Below, piece by piece: positions 50,136 to 58,228 of a DNA stretch of 64,000 bases. The stretch covers positions 1 to 64,000 of the forward strand of contig DVFW01000021.1 in NCBI GenBank assembly GCA_018713055.1. Direction: 5' to 3'. Origin of the DNA: Scatavimonas merdigallinarum. Lineage in GTDB: Bacteria; Bacillota; Clostridia; Oscillospirales; Acutalibacteraceae. The notes beneath the pieces were generated by a model. It worked only from the letters and a program-made list of their open reading frames with translations. It was not told the DNA's origin and did not search any database. Every line of letters begins with the position of its first letter. Position 1 is the first letter of the stretch. The translations under genes were made by a program, and so were the position numbers.

Positions 50136-51476
50136 ATGATACTGAAAAGGAACAGAATCACCTATACGCAGTTTATTGCGCTTAGCTTTTTGCTGGTTAT
50201 ATTGCTTGGCTCTGTTTTGTTATGTCTGCCGGTTTCTTCAAGAAGCGGGCAGTGGACGCCGTATATTGATTCCCTTTTTACGGCTACGTCCGCCACATGT
50301 GTCACGGGGCTGGTGGTCTACGACACATATTCACACTGGTCGGCATTTGGACAGGCGACAATTTTGTGCCTGATCCAGATAGGCGGTATTGGATTTATGA
50401 CGGTTGTTTCCATGCTGTCGGTCGCGCTCAAGCGCCATATCGGCCTGTATGAGCGGAAACTTTTAGCGGAATCCACCGGTTCTTTACGGATTGGCGGCGT
50501 TGTGGTTCTGCTAAAGCGGATCGTTGCAGGAACGGTCATTTTTGAAGGCGCGGGGACAGTCTTACTGGCGACGCGCTTTTGTCCTGAAATGGGATTTGTC
50601 AAAGGGCTCTACAACGCCCTGTTTCATTCGGTTTCCGCTTTTTGCAACGCGGGTTTTGATATTGCGGGGAAATATGGCCGCTTTTCGTCGCTTACCAGAT
50701 ATGCGGACGACGTGGTTGTAAATTTGACTATTATGGCGTTGATTGTAATTGGAGGAATTGGCTTTTTTGTCTGGAGCGATATTTTTAACTGTCGGTTCCA
50801 TTTCAGAAAATACCAGCTGCATACAAAAATTGTACTGACCTCCACGGCTGCGCTTATATTTGTGTCTGTTATTGCGTTTTTTATCATGGAATACGACCAT
50901 GCTTTTAAAGGAATGCCGTTGGGTGAAAAGATGATAGCTTCCGGCTTTCAGGCCATTTCGCCGCGCACGGCCGGCTTTAATACGGTGGATTTAAATTCTT
51001 TGTCTGAAAGCGGCGGGATCTTTACTATTATTCTGATGTTTATCGGAGGAAGCCCTGGGTCGACGGCGGGCGGCATTAAAACCACAACGTTTGTGGTTTT
51101 GATTATGGAAGCAATTGCTTCTGCACGCAGCTCACAGCAGGTCACCGTTTTTAAAAAACGGCTGGACGAAAGCGTTTTGCGCCAGGCAAGCGCAATTGCA
51201 ACCATTTATTTGCTTGCAATAACCGTTTCTACTCTGGCAATCTGTATGCTCGAACCATTTTCGTTTAAAAAGGTTCTGTTTGAAGTGGTGTCTGCCATTG
51301 GTACGGTAGGGTTGACGCTGGGTATTACCCCCATGCTTGGGGCTGAAGCCAAGATTATTCTCATGATCTTAATGTTTGCCGGCAGAGTAGGAGGCTTGTC
51401 CTTTGCGCTTGTAATCGCACAAAAGCGTACCAATGTACCAATTAACAGGCCAACCGAAAAGATTATGGTCGGGTAA
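50136..51476 (+). CDS. TrkH/KtrB-family potassium transporter
   Basis: 446 residues, ten or so helices arranged as four pore repeats. Filter segments: TSATCVTGLVVYDT, SAFCNAGFDIAG, SPRTAGFNTVDL and IGTVGLTLGITP. The cytoplasmic gate loop includes GGSPGSTAGGIKTTTFVVL. The N-terminus (KRNRITYTQFIALSFLLVILLG) fits KtrB rather than TrkH. Takes up K+, regulated by the neighbouring gate subunit. I choose ATG 50136 with AAAGGAAGG over an upstream in-frame start. Confidence 0.94.
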   Translation: MILKRNRITYTQFIALSFLLVILLGSVLLCLPVSSRSGQWTPYIDSLFTATSATCVTGLVVYDTYSHWSAFGQATILCLIQIGGIGFMTVVSMLSVALKRHIGLYERKLLAESTGSLRIGGVVVLLKRIVAGTVIFEGAGTVLLATRFCPEMGFVKGLYNALFHSVSAFCNAGFDIAGKYGRFSSLTRYADDVVVNLTIMALIVIGGIGFFVWSDIFNCRFHFRKYQLHTKIVLTSTAALIFVSVIAFFIMEYDHAFKGMPLGEKMIASGFQAISPRTAGFNTVDLNSLSESGGIFTIILMFIGGSPGSTAGGIKTTTFVVLIMEAIASARSSQQVTVFKKRLDESVLRQASAIATIYLLAITVSTLAICMLEPFSFKKVLFEVVSAIGTVGLTLGITPMLGAEAKIILMILMFAGRVGGLSFALVIAQKRTNVPINRPTEKIMVG

Positions 51477-51580
51477 CGGCTTTCTGTAAATTGTATACTA
51501 TAAAAAAAGATGCGCCTGCTGTGATGCAGAAGCGTGGATTTGCTAAGGTATAGCAAAAAGGGAAAGGGAAGGAATTAGTT

Positions 51581-52231
51581 ATGAAATCATTTCTGGTTAT
51601 TGGCATGGGCCGCTTTGGCAGCCAGCTTTCAAATAAACTGAATGATCTGGGCAATGATGTGATGATTGTAGACAGGGATGAAGCGACGATAGAAAGAGTG
51701 GCGTCTTCATTTGCCGATGCGCAGATTGGCGACTGCACCAATCCAACTGTGCTGCAGTCGCTGGGCGTAAACAATTTTGACGTTTGCTTTGTAACCATAG
51801 GCGAAAACTTTCAGTCTTCACTGGAAATTACCTCCCTGCTCAAGGAAATGGGGGCAAAAAAAGTTGTTTCCAAAGCAGACAGCGAAATACAAAAAAAATT
51901 TTTGCTGCGCAACGGCGCCGATGAGGTTGTCTATCCTATCAAAGAGGTAGCCGAAAAACTTGCAATCCGTTTAAGTGCAAATAATATATTTGAATATATA
52001 GAAATGTCTTCGGACTATTCCATTTCTGAAATGCCCATCCATGAATCCTGGCTGGGAAGAAGCATTGCAGATGTAGATGTGCGGCGCCGGTTCAATGTAA
52101 ATATTCTGGGTATAAAAAAGAACGGGCAGCTTGTGCCGATGCCGTCTGCCGACTATGTGTTTGCAAAGGAGGACCATGTGGTGCTCATTGGAAAAAATGC
52201 GGATATTTTTCGCTTGTCTGCAAAAATATAA
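51581..52231 (+). CDS. KtrA/TrkA-type regulatory subunit, RCK domain
   Basis: 216 residues. N-terminal RCK Rossmann fold: KSFLVIGMGRFGSQLSNKL (G-x-G-x2-G), acidic ribose ligand in MIVDRDEATIERV, and VGDCTNP-like IGDCTNPTVLQSLG. The C-terminal TrkA-C/RCK_C domain covers about 135-216 (EMPIHESWLGRSIADVDVRRRFNVNILGI). Binds ATP/ADP or NAD(H) and possibly c-di-AMP at the C-domain. 104 nt after the transporter gene. Confidence 0.95.
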   Translation: MKSFLVIGMGRFGSQLSNKLNDLGNDVMIVDRDEATIERVASSFADAQIGDCTNPTVLQSLGVNNFDVCFVTIGENFQSSLEITSLLKEMGAKKVVSKADSEIQKKFLLRNGADEVVYPIKEVAEKLAIRLSANNIFEYIEMSSDYSISEMPIHESWLGRSIADVDVRRRFNVNILGIKKNGQLVPMPSADYVFAKEDHVVLIGKNADIFRLSAKI

Positions 52232-52252
52232 GCGCAATATAAAAATCTGTAA

Positions 52253-52284
52253 GGGACGGTGCAATTTGCACCGCCCCTTTTTTA
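52253..52284 (+). terminator. Terminator of the potassium uptake genes
   Basis: GGG-A-CGGTGCA (52253-52263) pairs with TGCACCG-CCCC (52267-52277), followed by a T-run. Confidence 0.9.
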
Positions 52285-52473
52285 TGTAAAAACGCGGCAA
52301 AGATAAACGGGCACTTCGACAGAAAAAACGAATATTTTCCATGTTTTGTAAAAAATATTCACAATCTGCTAACAAATGGCGTAGCATTTTTTTATACAAT
52401 AAATTTGTAAACAGGCAGGTAACCATGCATTTTCTTTCCAATAGTAAAAAAAGGGAAAAAGAGGCGATAAATT

Positions 52474-52683
52474 GTGGCTGGGTTTGGACAAAGGGTAACA
52501 AAATGCCGAAGGGCAAAGAAGAAGTCCCTGTCGGAAATGTCGCGGGAGCTGGGGATCAGTAAAGTGTCCTTGGCGGCGTATGAAAAAAATAAAATGGAAC
52601 CGCCCTATGAGGTACTGATCATGCTGGTGCAGTATTTTAATGTTACGGCAGATTATTTGCTTGGGTTGAGCAATAAAGCATAG
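52474..52683 (+). CDS. Small XRE-family (Cro/CI) regulator
   Basis: 69 residues, a single helix-turn-helix domain: QRVTKCRRAKKKSLSEMSRELGISKVSLAAYEKNKMEPPYEVLIMLVQYFNVTADYLLGL. All family landmarks (G-I-S ... Y-E, P ... L-x3-A/Y-F-N-V-x2-D-Y-L-L-G) are present. Start is GTG 52474 with AGAGGCG upstream. It lies alone between potassium and phosphate genes; no target inferred. GAATATTTT/AAAATATTC near 52329-52361 upstream could be its operator. Confidence 0.85.
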   Translation: MAGFGQRVTKCRRAKKKSLSEMSRELGISKVSLAAYEKNKMEPPYEVLIMLVQYFNVTADYLLGLSNKA

Positions 52684-52788
52684 CGCCGATGTGTTTGTAA
52701 AAAAGCCGTACCCGTTTGAAAATGGGAGCCGTTTTATACTTATTGTGGCGCCTGAATAAAAGCGGAAAATAAATAGATGGAAAATGTG

Positions 52789-52816
52789 GAGCGCTGTATA
52801 AAAGCGCTCTTTTTTT
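52789..52816 (+). terminator. Terminator upstream of the pst regulatory region
   Basis: GAGCGCT (52789-52795) pairs with AGCGCTC (52803-52809), then seven T. Confidence 0.9.
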
Positions 52817-52983
52817 GCGGTCGTATGGCCTGGCAGCTTAAATTTTACAGAGAAGCTTTACAGACGCTTAAAAATAATAAAGCAAAAAGTTTTATAAATA
52901 TGGATAAGGGTTTGGGACAAAATAGTAGTAGTTCACATCAAAGAAAGAATAAAGAACCTGGTGTATTTTCCTGCAGTATTTAT

Positions 52984-53037
52984 TTTACACACATTTTACA
53001 AACGGCTGTATTTGAATTTTACAAAGCAGCTTTATAG
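52984..53037 (+). promoter_or_regulatory. Pho box cluster and -10 of pstS
   Basis: TTTACA at 52984-52989 and 52995-53000 are 11 bp apart; a degenerate CTGTAT at 53006 and a third TTTACA at 53018-53023 keep roughly that phase. This matches the TT(A/T/C)ACA repeats bound by PhoP in Firmicutes. No good -35 is present, and TATAGT at 53032-53037 can be the -10, as expected for an activated promoter. Confidence 0.7.
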
Positions 53038-53093
53038 TAAAACGCGTACCGAGAAATACGTACAGGAACATAATTAAAAGGAGAAATAGAACA

Positions 53094-54038
53094 ATGAAGA
53101 AAAAGTTACTATCTGTTTTAATGGTTGCAGCATTAGGTATTGCGGTGCTTGCAGGATGTAATTCTGCTACGACTTCTTCTTATGGAAGCACAGACTCAGC
53201 GGCAGATCCGGGCAGCTCCCAGGGCGAATCGCAAACGCAGAACTTTGATACAGGAAAAACCATTTCGGTTATCACAAGAGAAGCAGGCTCCGGTACAAGA
53301 GATGCGTTCGTAGAGCTTACAGGCGTTCTGGAAGAGGACGAGGCGGGAAATGAAACAGACAACACGTCAAAGGGCGCAGTTACTGTTAACAGCACGCAGG
53401 CGGTTATGAGCAATGTAACTGGCAACGAAGCGGCTATCGGTTATATCTCTCTTGGTTCTTTAAACGAAACGGTAAAGGCAATCAAAGTTGACGGCGTAGA
53501 GGCCACGCCGGAAACGGTTAAAGACGGCTCTTACACAATTGCAAGGCCCTTTAATATTGCTACAAAGACAGACGGCCAGCTCAGCGAAGTAGCACAGGAT
53601 TTTATAGACTATATTCTGAGCACGGAAGGCCAGAAGGTTGTTTCAGATAACGGCTATATTGCACTGGAAGATACAAAAGCTTATGCCGGTTCCAAGCCGG
53701 AAGGCAAGGTTGTTGTTGCAGGTTCTTCCTCCGTGTCTCCTGTTATGGAAAAACTTAAGGAAGCATATCAGGCAATTAACAACAATGCGAAAATTGAAAT
53801 TCAGACAACAGACTCTTCCTCTGGTATGACAGCGGCAATGGAAGGTACATGTGACATCGGTATGGCTTCCAGAGCGCTGAAAGATGAAGAGGTAGAGAGC
53901 CTCACACCAACAAACATTGCCATGGACGGTATCGCAGTTGTAGTTAACAATGCCAACACATGCGAGGATTTGACGATCGAACAGGTCAAAGAAATCTTTA
54001 CAGGAAATACAACCGTTTGGTCGGATGTAATTAAATAA
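53094..54038 (+). CDS. pstS: Phosphate-binding lipoprotein PstS, lobe order swapped
   Basis: 314 residues. Signal peptide with lipobox LAGC (Cys22), then a Ser/Gly linker. The order of conserved segments is reversed compared with classical PstS: VITREAGSGTRDAFVEL (58-75), AAIGYISLGSL and TEGQKVVSDNGYIAL (to 191) come first. GSSSVSPVMEKLKEAY (210-225), CDIGMASRALKDEE, MDGIAVVVNN and EQVKEIFTG come last. This is a circular permutation; all phosphate-binding loops remain. Captures phosphate for PstCAB. I know similar permuted PstS proteins from other Clostridia. Confidence 0.94.
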   Translation: MKKKLLSVLMVAALGIAVLAGCNSATTSSYGSTDSAADPGSSQGESQTQNFDTGKTISVITREAGSGTRDAFVELTGVLEEDEAGNETDNTSKGAVTVNSTQAVMSNVTGNEAAIGYISLGSLNETVKAIKVDGVEATPETVKDGSYTIARPFNIATKTDGQLSEVAQDFIDYILSTEGQKVVSDNGYIALEDTKAYAGSKPEGKVVVAGSSSVSPVMEKLKEAYQAINNNAKIEIQTTDSSSGMTAAMEGTCDIGMASRALKDEEVESLTPTNIAMDGIAVVVNNANTCEDLTIEQVKEIFTGNTTVWSDVIK

Positions 54039-54098
54039 GTACCTGTAAAATATATAAAACAAATAAAGATAGAATATATTACACATCCCCGTAAAAAA

Positions 54099-54126
54099 GG
54101 GGCGGTCAAAAGCCGCCCCATTTTTT
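54099..54126 (+). terminator. Attenuating terminator between pstS and pstC
   Basis: GGGGCGG (54099-54105) pairs with CCGCCCC (54113-54119), followed by six T. Partial read-through would give more binding protein than transporter, as in other binding-protein operons. Confidence 0.9.
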
Positions 54127-54171
54127 GGAATTCGGAAAAATTTTTACCTTAAGGGGTTTGAGTGAGGAATC

Positions 54172-55032
54172 ATGAAAAATATTTTAGAAACGGTGATGAA
54201 GGGCGTCTTTTTTCTGGCGGCACTTACGTCTGTTACAGCGGTCGCTCTGATCTGTATTTTTCTTTTTGCAAACGGCGTCCCTGCAATGGGGGAAATTGGC
54301 CTGTTCGAATTTTTGGGAGGACAGGAATGGGCGCCGACCAATGTGCCGGCAAGCTACGGCGTTTTTACAATGATATTGGGCAGCCTGTACATAACCGCAG
54401 GGGCAATTGTAATCGGGGTTCCGATCGGCGTCCTAACTGCGGTTTTTCTGGCGCGCTTCTGTCCTAAAAAGCTGTATAGGGTGTTGAAACCTGCAATTGA
54501 GCTTTTGGCCGGTATCCCTTCCATAGTGTACGGCTTTTTTGGTTTGGTGGTTATTGTACCGTTTATACGCAATACGTTTGGCGGGAACGGAAGCAGTATT
54601 TTAACGGCTTCCATCGTGCTGGGGATTATGATTTTGCCCACGATTGTAGGCGTTTCAGAATCCGCAATCAAGGCTGTGCCGGAAAGCTATTACGAGGGCT
54701 CTCTGGCATTGGGCGCCACAAAAGAAAGAAGTGTGTTCTGCTGTGTACTGCCCGCGGCGAAGTCTGGCATTTTGGCCGGCATTATTTTGGGCGTAGGCAG
54801 AGCAATTGGCGAAACCATGGCCGTTGTGCTCATTGCGGGTAATCAGGCGTGGATTCCGTCCAGTATTCTTGACGGCGTGCGTACGCTTACAACAAATATT
54901 GTGCTGGAAATGGGTTATGCTACAGGCTTGCACAGAGAAGCGCTGATTGCAACGGCAGTGGTGTTGTTTGTATTTATCCTTATCATCAATCTGGTCTTTG
55001 CATTCTTTAACAGGAGGTCGGCAAAGAAATGA
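54172..55032 (+). CDS. pstC: Phosphate ABC transporter permease PstC
   Basis: 286 residues, six helices. EWAPTNVPASYGVFTMILGSLYIT precedes the transmembrane block; the coupling motif is ESYYEGSLALGATKERSVFCCVLPAAKSGILAGI (EAA loop), followed by GRAIGETMAVVLIAGN. Forms the channel with PstA. GAGGAATC before ATG 54172. Confidence 0.97.
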   Translation: MKNILETVMKGVFFLAALTSVTAVALICIFLFANGVPAMGEIGLFEFLGGQEWAPTNVPASYGVFTMILGSLYITAGAIVIGVPIGVLTAVFLARFCPKKLYRVLKPAIELLAGIPSIVYGFFGLVVIVPFIRNTFGGNGSSILTASIVLGIMILPTIVGVSESAIKAVPESYYEGSLALGATKERSVFCCVLPAAKSGILAGIILGVGRAIGETMAVVLIAGNQAWIPSSILDGVRTLTTNIVLEMGYATGLHREALIATAVVLFVFILIINLVFAFFNRRSAKK

Positions 55033-55892
55033 AGGCAGTGAATAAACAAAGCTTTAAACAAAAGCTGATGGCTTATAAAAGAAAACCGCTTTCACTTGCG
55101 ATGTATTTGCTTGTCGTAATTGCAACCATTTTGACGGTGGGAGCGCTTCTTTTCCTGATTGGCTATATCTTGATCATGGGTATTCCCAATATTAAGCCGG
55201 AAATGTTCTCCTGGGAATATAATTCTGAAAATGTATCGTTTATGCCGGCAATTGTCAATACCGTTATTATGACGGCCCTTTCGCTGCTGATTGCAGCACC
55301 CCTGGGGATTTTTTCTGCAATTTATCTGGTAGAATATGCAAAAAGAGGCAATAAATTTGTAGGTGTGATTCGCACAACGGCGGAAACGCTTTCCGGCATA
55401 CCATCCATCGTGTACGGCCTGTTCGGCATGCTGTTTTTTGTAACAGCGCTGGAATGGGGCTATTCTTTGCTTTCAGGCTCCCTTACGCTTGCCATTATGA
55501 TTTTGCCTTTGATCATGCGCACCACAGAAGAAGCGCTTAAGACCGTACCAGACACCTACAGGGAGGGCAGCTTTGGCCTTGGGGCCGGCAGGCTGCGGAC
55601 GGTTTTCCGGGTGGTGCTTCCAAGCGCCATACCGGGAATTTTAGCAGGCGTAATCCTCGCAATCGGCAGGATTGTGGGCGAAACGGCGGCGCTGATTTAT
55701 ACAGCCGGCACGGTAGCGGAGTTGCCGAAAGACTTGATGTCTTCCGGGCGTACACTGGCAGTGCATATGTATGCGTTGTCAAGCGAGGGGCTTCATACCA
55801 ATGAGGCATATGCTACGGCCGTTATACTGCTTGTGACAGTTTTGCTGATCAATACGCTGTCGGCGTTTATTGCCAAGAAAATTGCAAAATAA
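55029..55892 (+). CDS. pstA: Phosphate ABC transporter permease PstA
   Basis: 287 residues, six helices. Family sequences: FSWEYNSENVSFMPAIVNTVI, IFSAIYLVEYA, the EAA loop DTYREGSFGLGAGRLRTVFRVVLPSAIPGILAGV and GRIVGETAALIYTAG. Overlaps pstC by 4 nt (ATGA). Confidence 0.97.
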   Translation: MKAVNKQSFKQKLMAYKRKPLSLAMYLLVVIATILTVGALLFLIGYILIMGIPNIKPEMFSWEYNSENVSFMPAIVNTVIMTALSLLIAAPLGIFSAIYLVEYAKRGNKFVGVIRTTAETLSGIPSIVYGLFGMLFFVTALEWGYSLLSGSLTLAIMILPLIMRTTEEALKTVPDTYREGSFGLGAGRLRTVFRVVLPSAIPGILAGVILAIGRIVGETAALIYTAGTVAELPKDLMSSGRTLAVHMYALSSEGLHTNEAYATAVILLVTVLLINTLSAFIAKKIAK

Positions 55893-55924
55893 ATATGGGC
55901 TGCCGAAAGGAATGAAAAGAAGAT

Positions 55925-56674
55925 ATGGATAAATTTAATATTAAAAATCTGGATCTGTATTATGGAAGCTTTCAGGCTTTGAAAGATATCAATTTGGATA
56001 TACAGGAAAAAAATATCACCGCGTTTATCGGGCCGTCCGGTTGCGGTAAATCCACCCTGCTGAAAACCCTCAACAGAATGAACGATTTGGTGGAGGGCTG
56101 CAAGATCACAGGCAGTGTGAAGCTGGACGGACAGGATATTTATGGGAATATGGATATTAATATTTTAAGAAAGCGTGTGGGTATGGTTTTTCAAAAGCCA
56201 AACCCGTTTCCGATGTCGGTTTATGACAATATTGCCTTTGGCCCCAGAACGCACGGGGTCCGTTCGAAAAAAAATCTGGATGAAATAGTGGAAAACTCGC
56301 TCAAAAGCGCCGCAATATGGGACGAAGTAAAAGACAGGCTGTCAAAAAGCGCCCTGGGGCTGTCCGGCGGACAGCAGCAGCGCCTGTGCATTGCAAGGGC
56401 GCTTGCCGTCAATCCGGAAGTACTGCTGATGGATGAACCCACCAGTGCGCTGGATCCCATTTCCACATCTAAAATTGAAGAGCTGGCGTTAAAGCTGAAA
56501 GAAAAATATTCTATCGTAATTGTTACACACAATATGCAGCAGGCATTGCGTATTTCAGATATGACGGCGTTTTTTCTGCTTGGCGATATGATAGAATATG
56601 ACACGACCGATACCATATTCTCTATGCCCAAAAACAAGAAGACAGAGGATTATATCACAGGGAGGTTTGGATGA
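55925..56674 (+). CDS. pstB: Phosphate ABC transporter ATPase PstB
   Basis: 249 residues. Begins FNIKNLDLYYGSFQALKDINLDI; Walker A GPSGCGKSTLLKTLNRMNDL (about 33-52), signature LGLSGGQQQRLCIARAL, Walker B LLMDEPTSALDPI, H-switch IVTHNMQQALRISD. Powers the PstCA channel. Overlaps phoU by 4 nt. Confidence 0.98.
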   Translation: MDKFNIKNLDLYYGSFQALKDINLDIQEKNITAFIGPSGCGKSTLLKTLNRMNDLVEGCKITGSVKLDGQDIYGNMDINILRKRVGMVFQKPNPFPMSVYDNIAFGPRTHGVRSKKNLDEIVENSLKSAAIWDEVKDRLSKSALGLSGGQQQRLCIARALAVNPEVLLMDEPTSALDPISTSKIEELALKLKEKYSIVIVTHNMQQALRISDMTAFFLLGDMIEYDTTDTIFSMPKNKKTEDYITGRFG

Positions 56675-57381
56675 TGCGGAAATATTACGATTTACAGCTG
56701 CGCAGACTAAACGACGAGCTAACAGAAATGGGCGCGTTGATTGAAACGGCAATTGAATATGCTACAGACGCGCTTTTAAATAAAAAAATTGAAAAAGCGC
56801 AAAAGGTCAAGGGATATGAAAAAGAAATTGACCAGAAGGAAAAAGACATAGAAAGCCTGTGCATCAAGCTGATTTTGCACCAGCAGCCGGTCGCCAGGGA
56901 TTTAAGACAGATTTCCGCCGCCTTGAAGATGATTACCGATATGGAGCGTGTAGGGGATCAGGCGGAAGATCTGTCTGAACTGGCAGTTCTGCTTGCCGAC
57001 GTTCCGGTACAGATGAGTACTCAGCATATTGCGAAGATGGCGCAGGCGTCCGCTAAAATGGTTACGGCCGGGGTTGATGCGTTTGTCAAGCGCGATGTAA
57101 ATCTGGCAGTTTCTGTGTGTGAAAGCGACGATGTAGTGGATAACCTGTTTAATATTGTACGCAGCGATTTAATCGATTTGATCCGGAAAGATGCAAAAGC
57201 AGGCAGCAGCGCGCTGGATCTGCTGATGGCCGCAAAGTATTATGAGCGTATTGGGGACCATGCGGTCAATATTGCGGAATGGGTCATTTTTTCTATTACA
57301 GGGACACACACAAGTCAAACCGAAAAAAATGCCGACGGACTGGATTTTTCTGATATGCTGGAAAATCTGCCGGATCAATAA
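56671..57381 (+). CDS. phoU: Phosphate signalling protein PhoU
   Basis: 236 residues of two three-helix PhoU repeats. Each repeat carries the metal-binding signature: QQPVARDLRQISAALKMITDMERVGDQAEDL (first) and LLMAAKYYERIGDHAVNIAEW (second). Links PstB status to PhoR, keeping the kinase quiet when phosphate is plentiful. Last gene of the pst operon. Confidence 0.97.
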   Translation: MMRKYYDLQLRRLNDELTEMGALIETAIEYATDALLNKKIEKAQKVKGYEKEIDQKEKDIESLCIKLILHQQPVARDLRQISAALKMITDMERVGDQAEDLSELAVLLADVPVQMSTQHIAKMAQASAKMVTAGVDAFVKRDVNLAVSVCESDDVVDNLFNIVRSDLIDLIRKDAKAGSSALDLLMAAKYYERIGDHAVNIAEWVIFSITGTHTSQTEKNADGLDFSDMLENLPDQ

Positions 57382-57429
57382 CCGCTTTTTGTTTATCAGA
57401 TGCATAGATGTATTTCTCTTTTACAAAGC

Positions 57430-57470
57430 GAAAGCAGGCGCAGGGTTTTCCCTGCGCCTGCTTTCTGCTT
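57430..57470 (+). terminator. Terminator of the pst operon
   Basis: A perfect 16-bp stem, GAAAGCAGGCGCAGGG (57430-57445) with 57450-57465, 4-nt loop, then TGCTTTTTGC. Confidence 0.85.
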
Positions 57471-57480
57471 TTTGCTTATT

Positions 57481-57524
57481 TTTACTTATTTTTTACTGCA
57501 CCGTACAGATTCCTGTGCTATAAT
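57481..57524 (+). promoter_or_regulatory. Pho box and -10 of phoPR
   Basis: TTTACT at 57481-57486 and 57492-57497, 11 bp apart as in the pstS region, and perfect TATAAT at 57519-57524. Suggests PhoP autoactivation. Confidence 0.6.
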
Positions 57525-57556
57525 AAAAAAAATAACACTATAATGAGGTGAATTGC

Positions 57557-58225
57557 GTGATTTATATAGTGGAAGATGACCGCGACATCAGGGAAATGGA
57601 AAGCTATGCCCTTAAAAACAGTGGGTTTGAAGTGCGGGCTTTTGCAGACAGCACGGCTTTTTTTGCGTCTTGTGCTGAAAAGACGCCAAAGCTGGTTCTG
57701 CTGGATATTATGCTTCCAAAGGAAGATGGTCTTTCTGTTTTACAAAAGCTTCGGCAAAACGATAAGACGCGCAAGGTGCCTGTTATTATGGTTACGGCAA
57801 AATCAAGCGAGCTGGATAAGGTCAAAGGTCTGGATATGGGCGCGGACGACTATATTACAAAACCGTTTGGCGTGATGGAGCTGGTTTCCAGAGTAAAGGC
57901 GCTTTTACGCCGCTGCGAAGAGGAACAGAAATCGGTGGTTTTGCAGTACGGGAGCATTGTTGTGGACGACTTTAAGCATAGCGTAACAGTAAGCGGCGTG
58001 CCCTGCATTTTAACATATAAGGAATATGAGCTGCTTAAGTATCTGATTTTGAATAAGGAGATTGCGCTGACAAGGGAACGGTTGCTTGAAAAGGTGTGGG
58101 GCTATGATTTTGAAGGAGAAAGCAGAACGGTGGATATGCATATTAAAACACTCCGCCAGAAGCTAGGCGAGGCGGGGAACCTGATAAAAACCGTGCGCCA
58201 TGTAGGGTATAAGGTGGGGGAATAG
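57557..58225 (+). CDS. phoP: Phosphate response regulator PhoP/PhoB
   Basis: 222 residues, OmpR family. Receiver: acidic pocket VEDDRD (about 5-10), phospho-Asp in LVLLDIMLP, Thr in IIMVTAKSS and Lys in DDYITKPFG. The C-terminal winged helix has YKEYELLKYLILNKEIALTRE and ESRTVDMHIKTLRQKLGEAG. I choose GTG 57557 (start of MIYIVEDD) with GAGGTG upstream over a GTG three codons earlier. Operon with phoR; adjacent to pst. Confidence 0.93.
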   Translation: MIYIVEDDRDIREMESYALKNSGFEVRAFADSTAFFASCAEKTPKLVLLDIMLPKEDGLSVLQKLRQNDKTRKVPVIMVTAKSSELDKVKGLDMGADDYITKPFGVMELVSRVKALLRRCEEEQKSVVLQYGSIVVDDFKHSVTVSGVPCILTYKEYELLKYLILNKEIALTRERLLEKVWGYDFEGESRTVDMHIKTLRQKLGEAGNLIKTVRHVGYKVGE

Positions 58226-58228
58226 CGC

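Larger units (their letters stand above)
52684..53093 (+). other. 410-nt regulatory region before pstS
   Basis: No supported gene. It holds a terminator (52789-52816), a first pair of TTTACA hexamers (52844 and 52857), a 120-nt A-rich stretch and the main TTTACA cluster (52984-53023), then a -10-like TATAGT (53032-53037) and AAAAGGAG before pstS. An 86-codon open frame from ATG 52777 runs through the terminator and is rejected. Confidence 0.7.

Noticed and set aside
52777..53037. 86-codon frame before pstS
   Set aside because: It runs through a T-run terminator and the Pho boxes, has no Shine-Dalgarno and no protein-like sequence.
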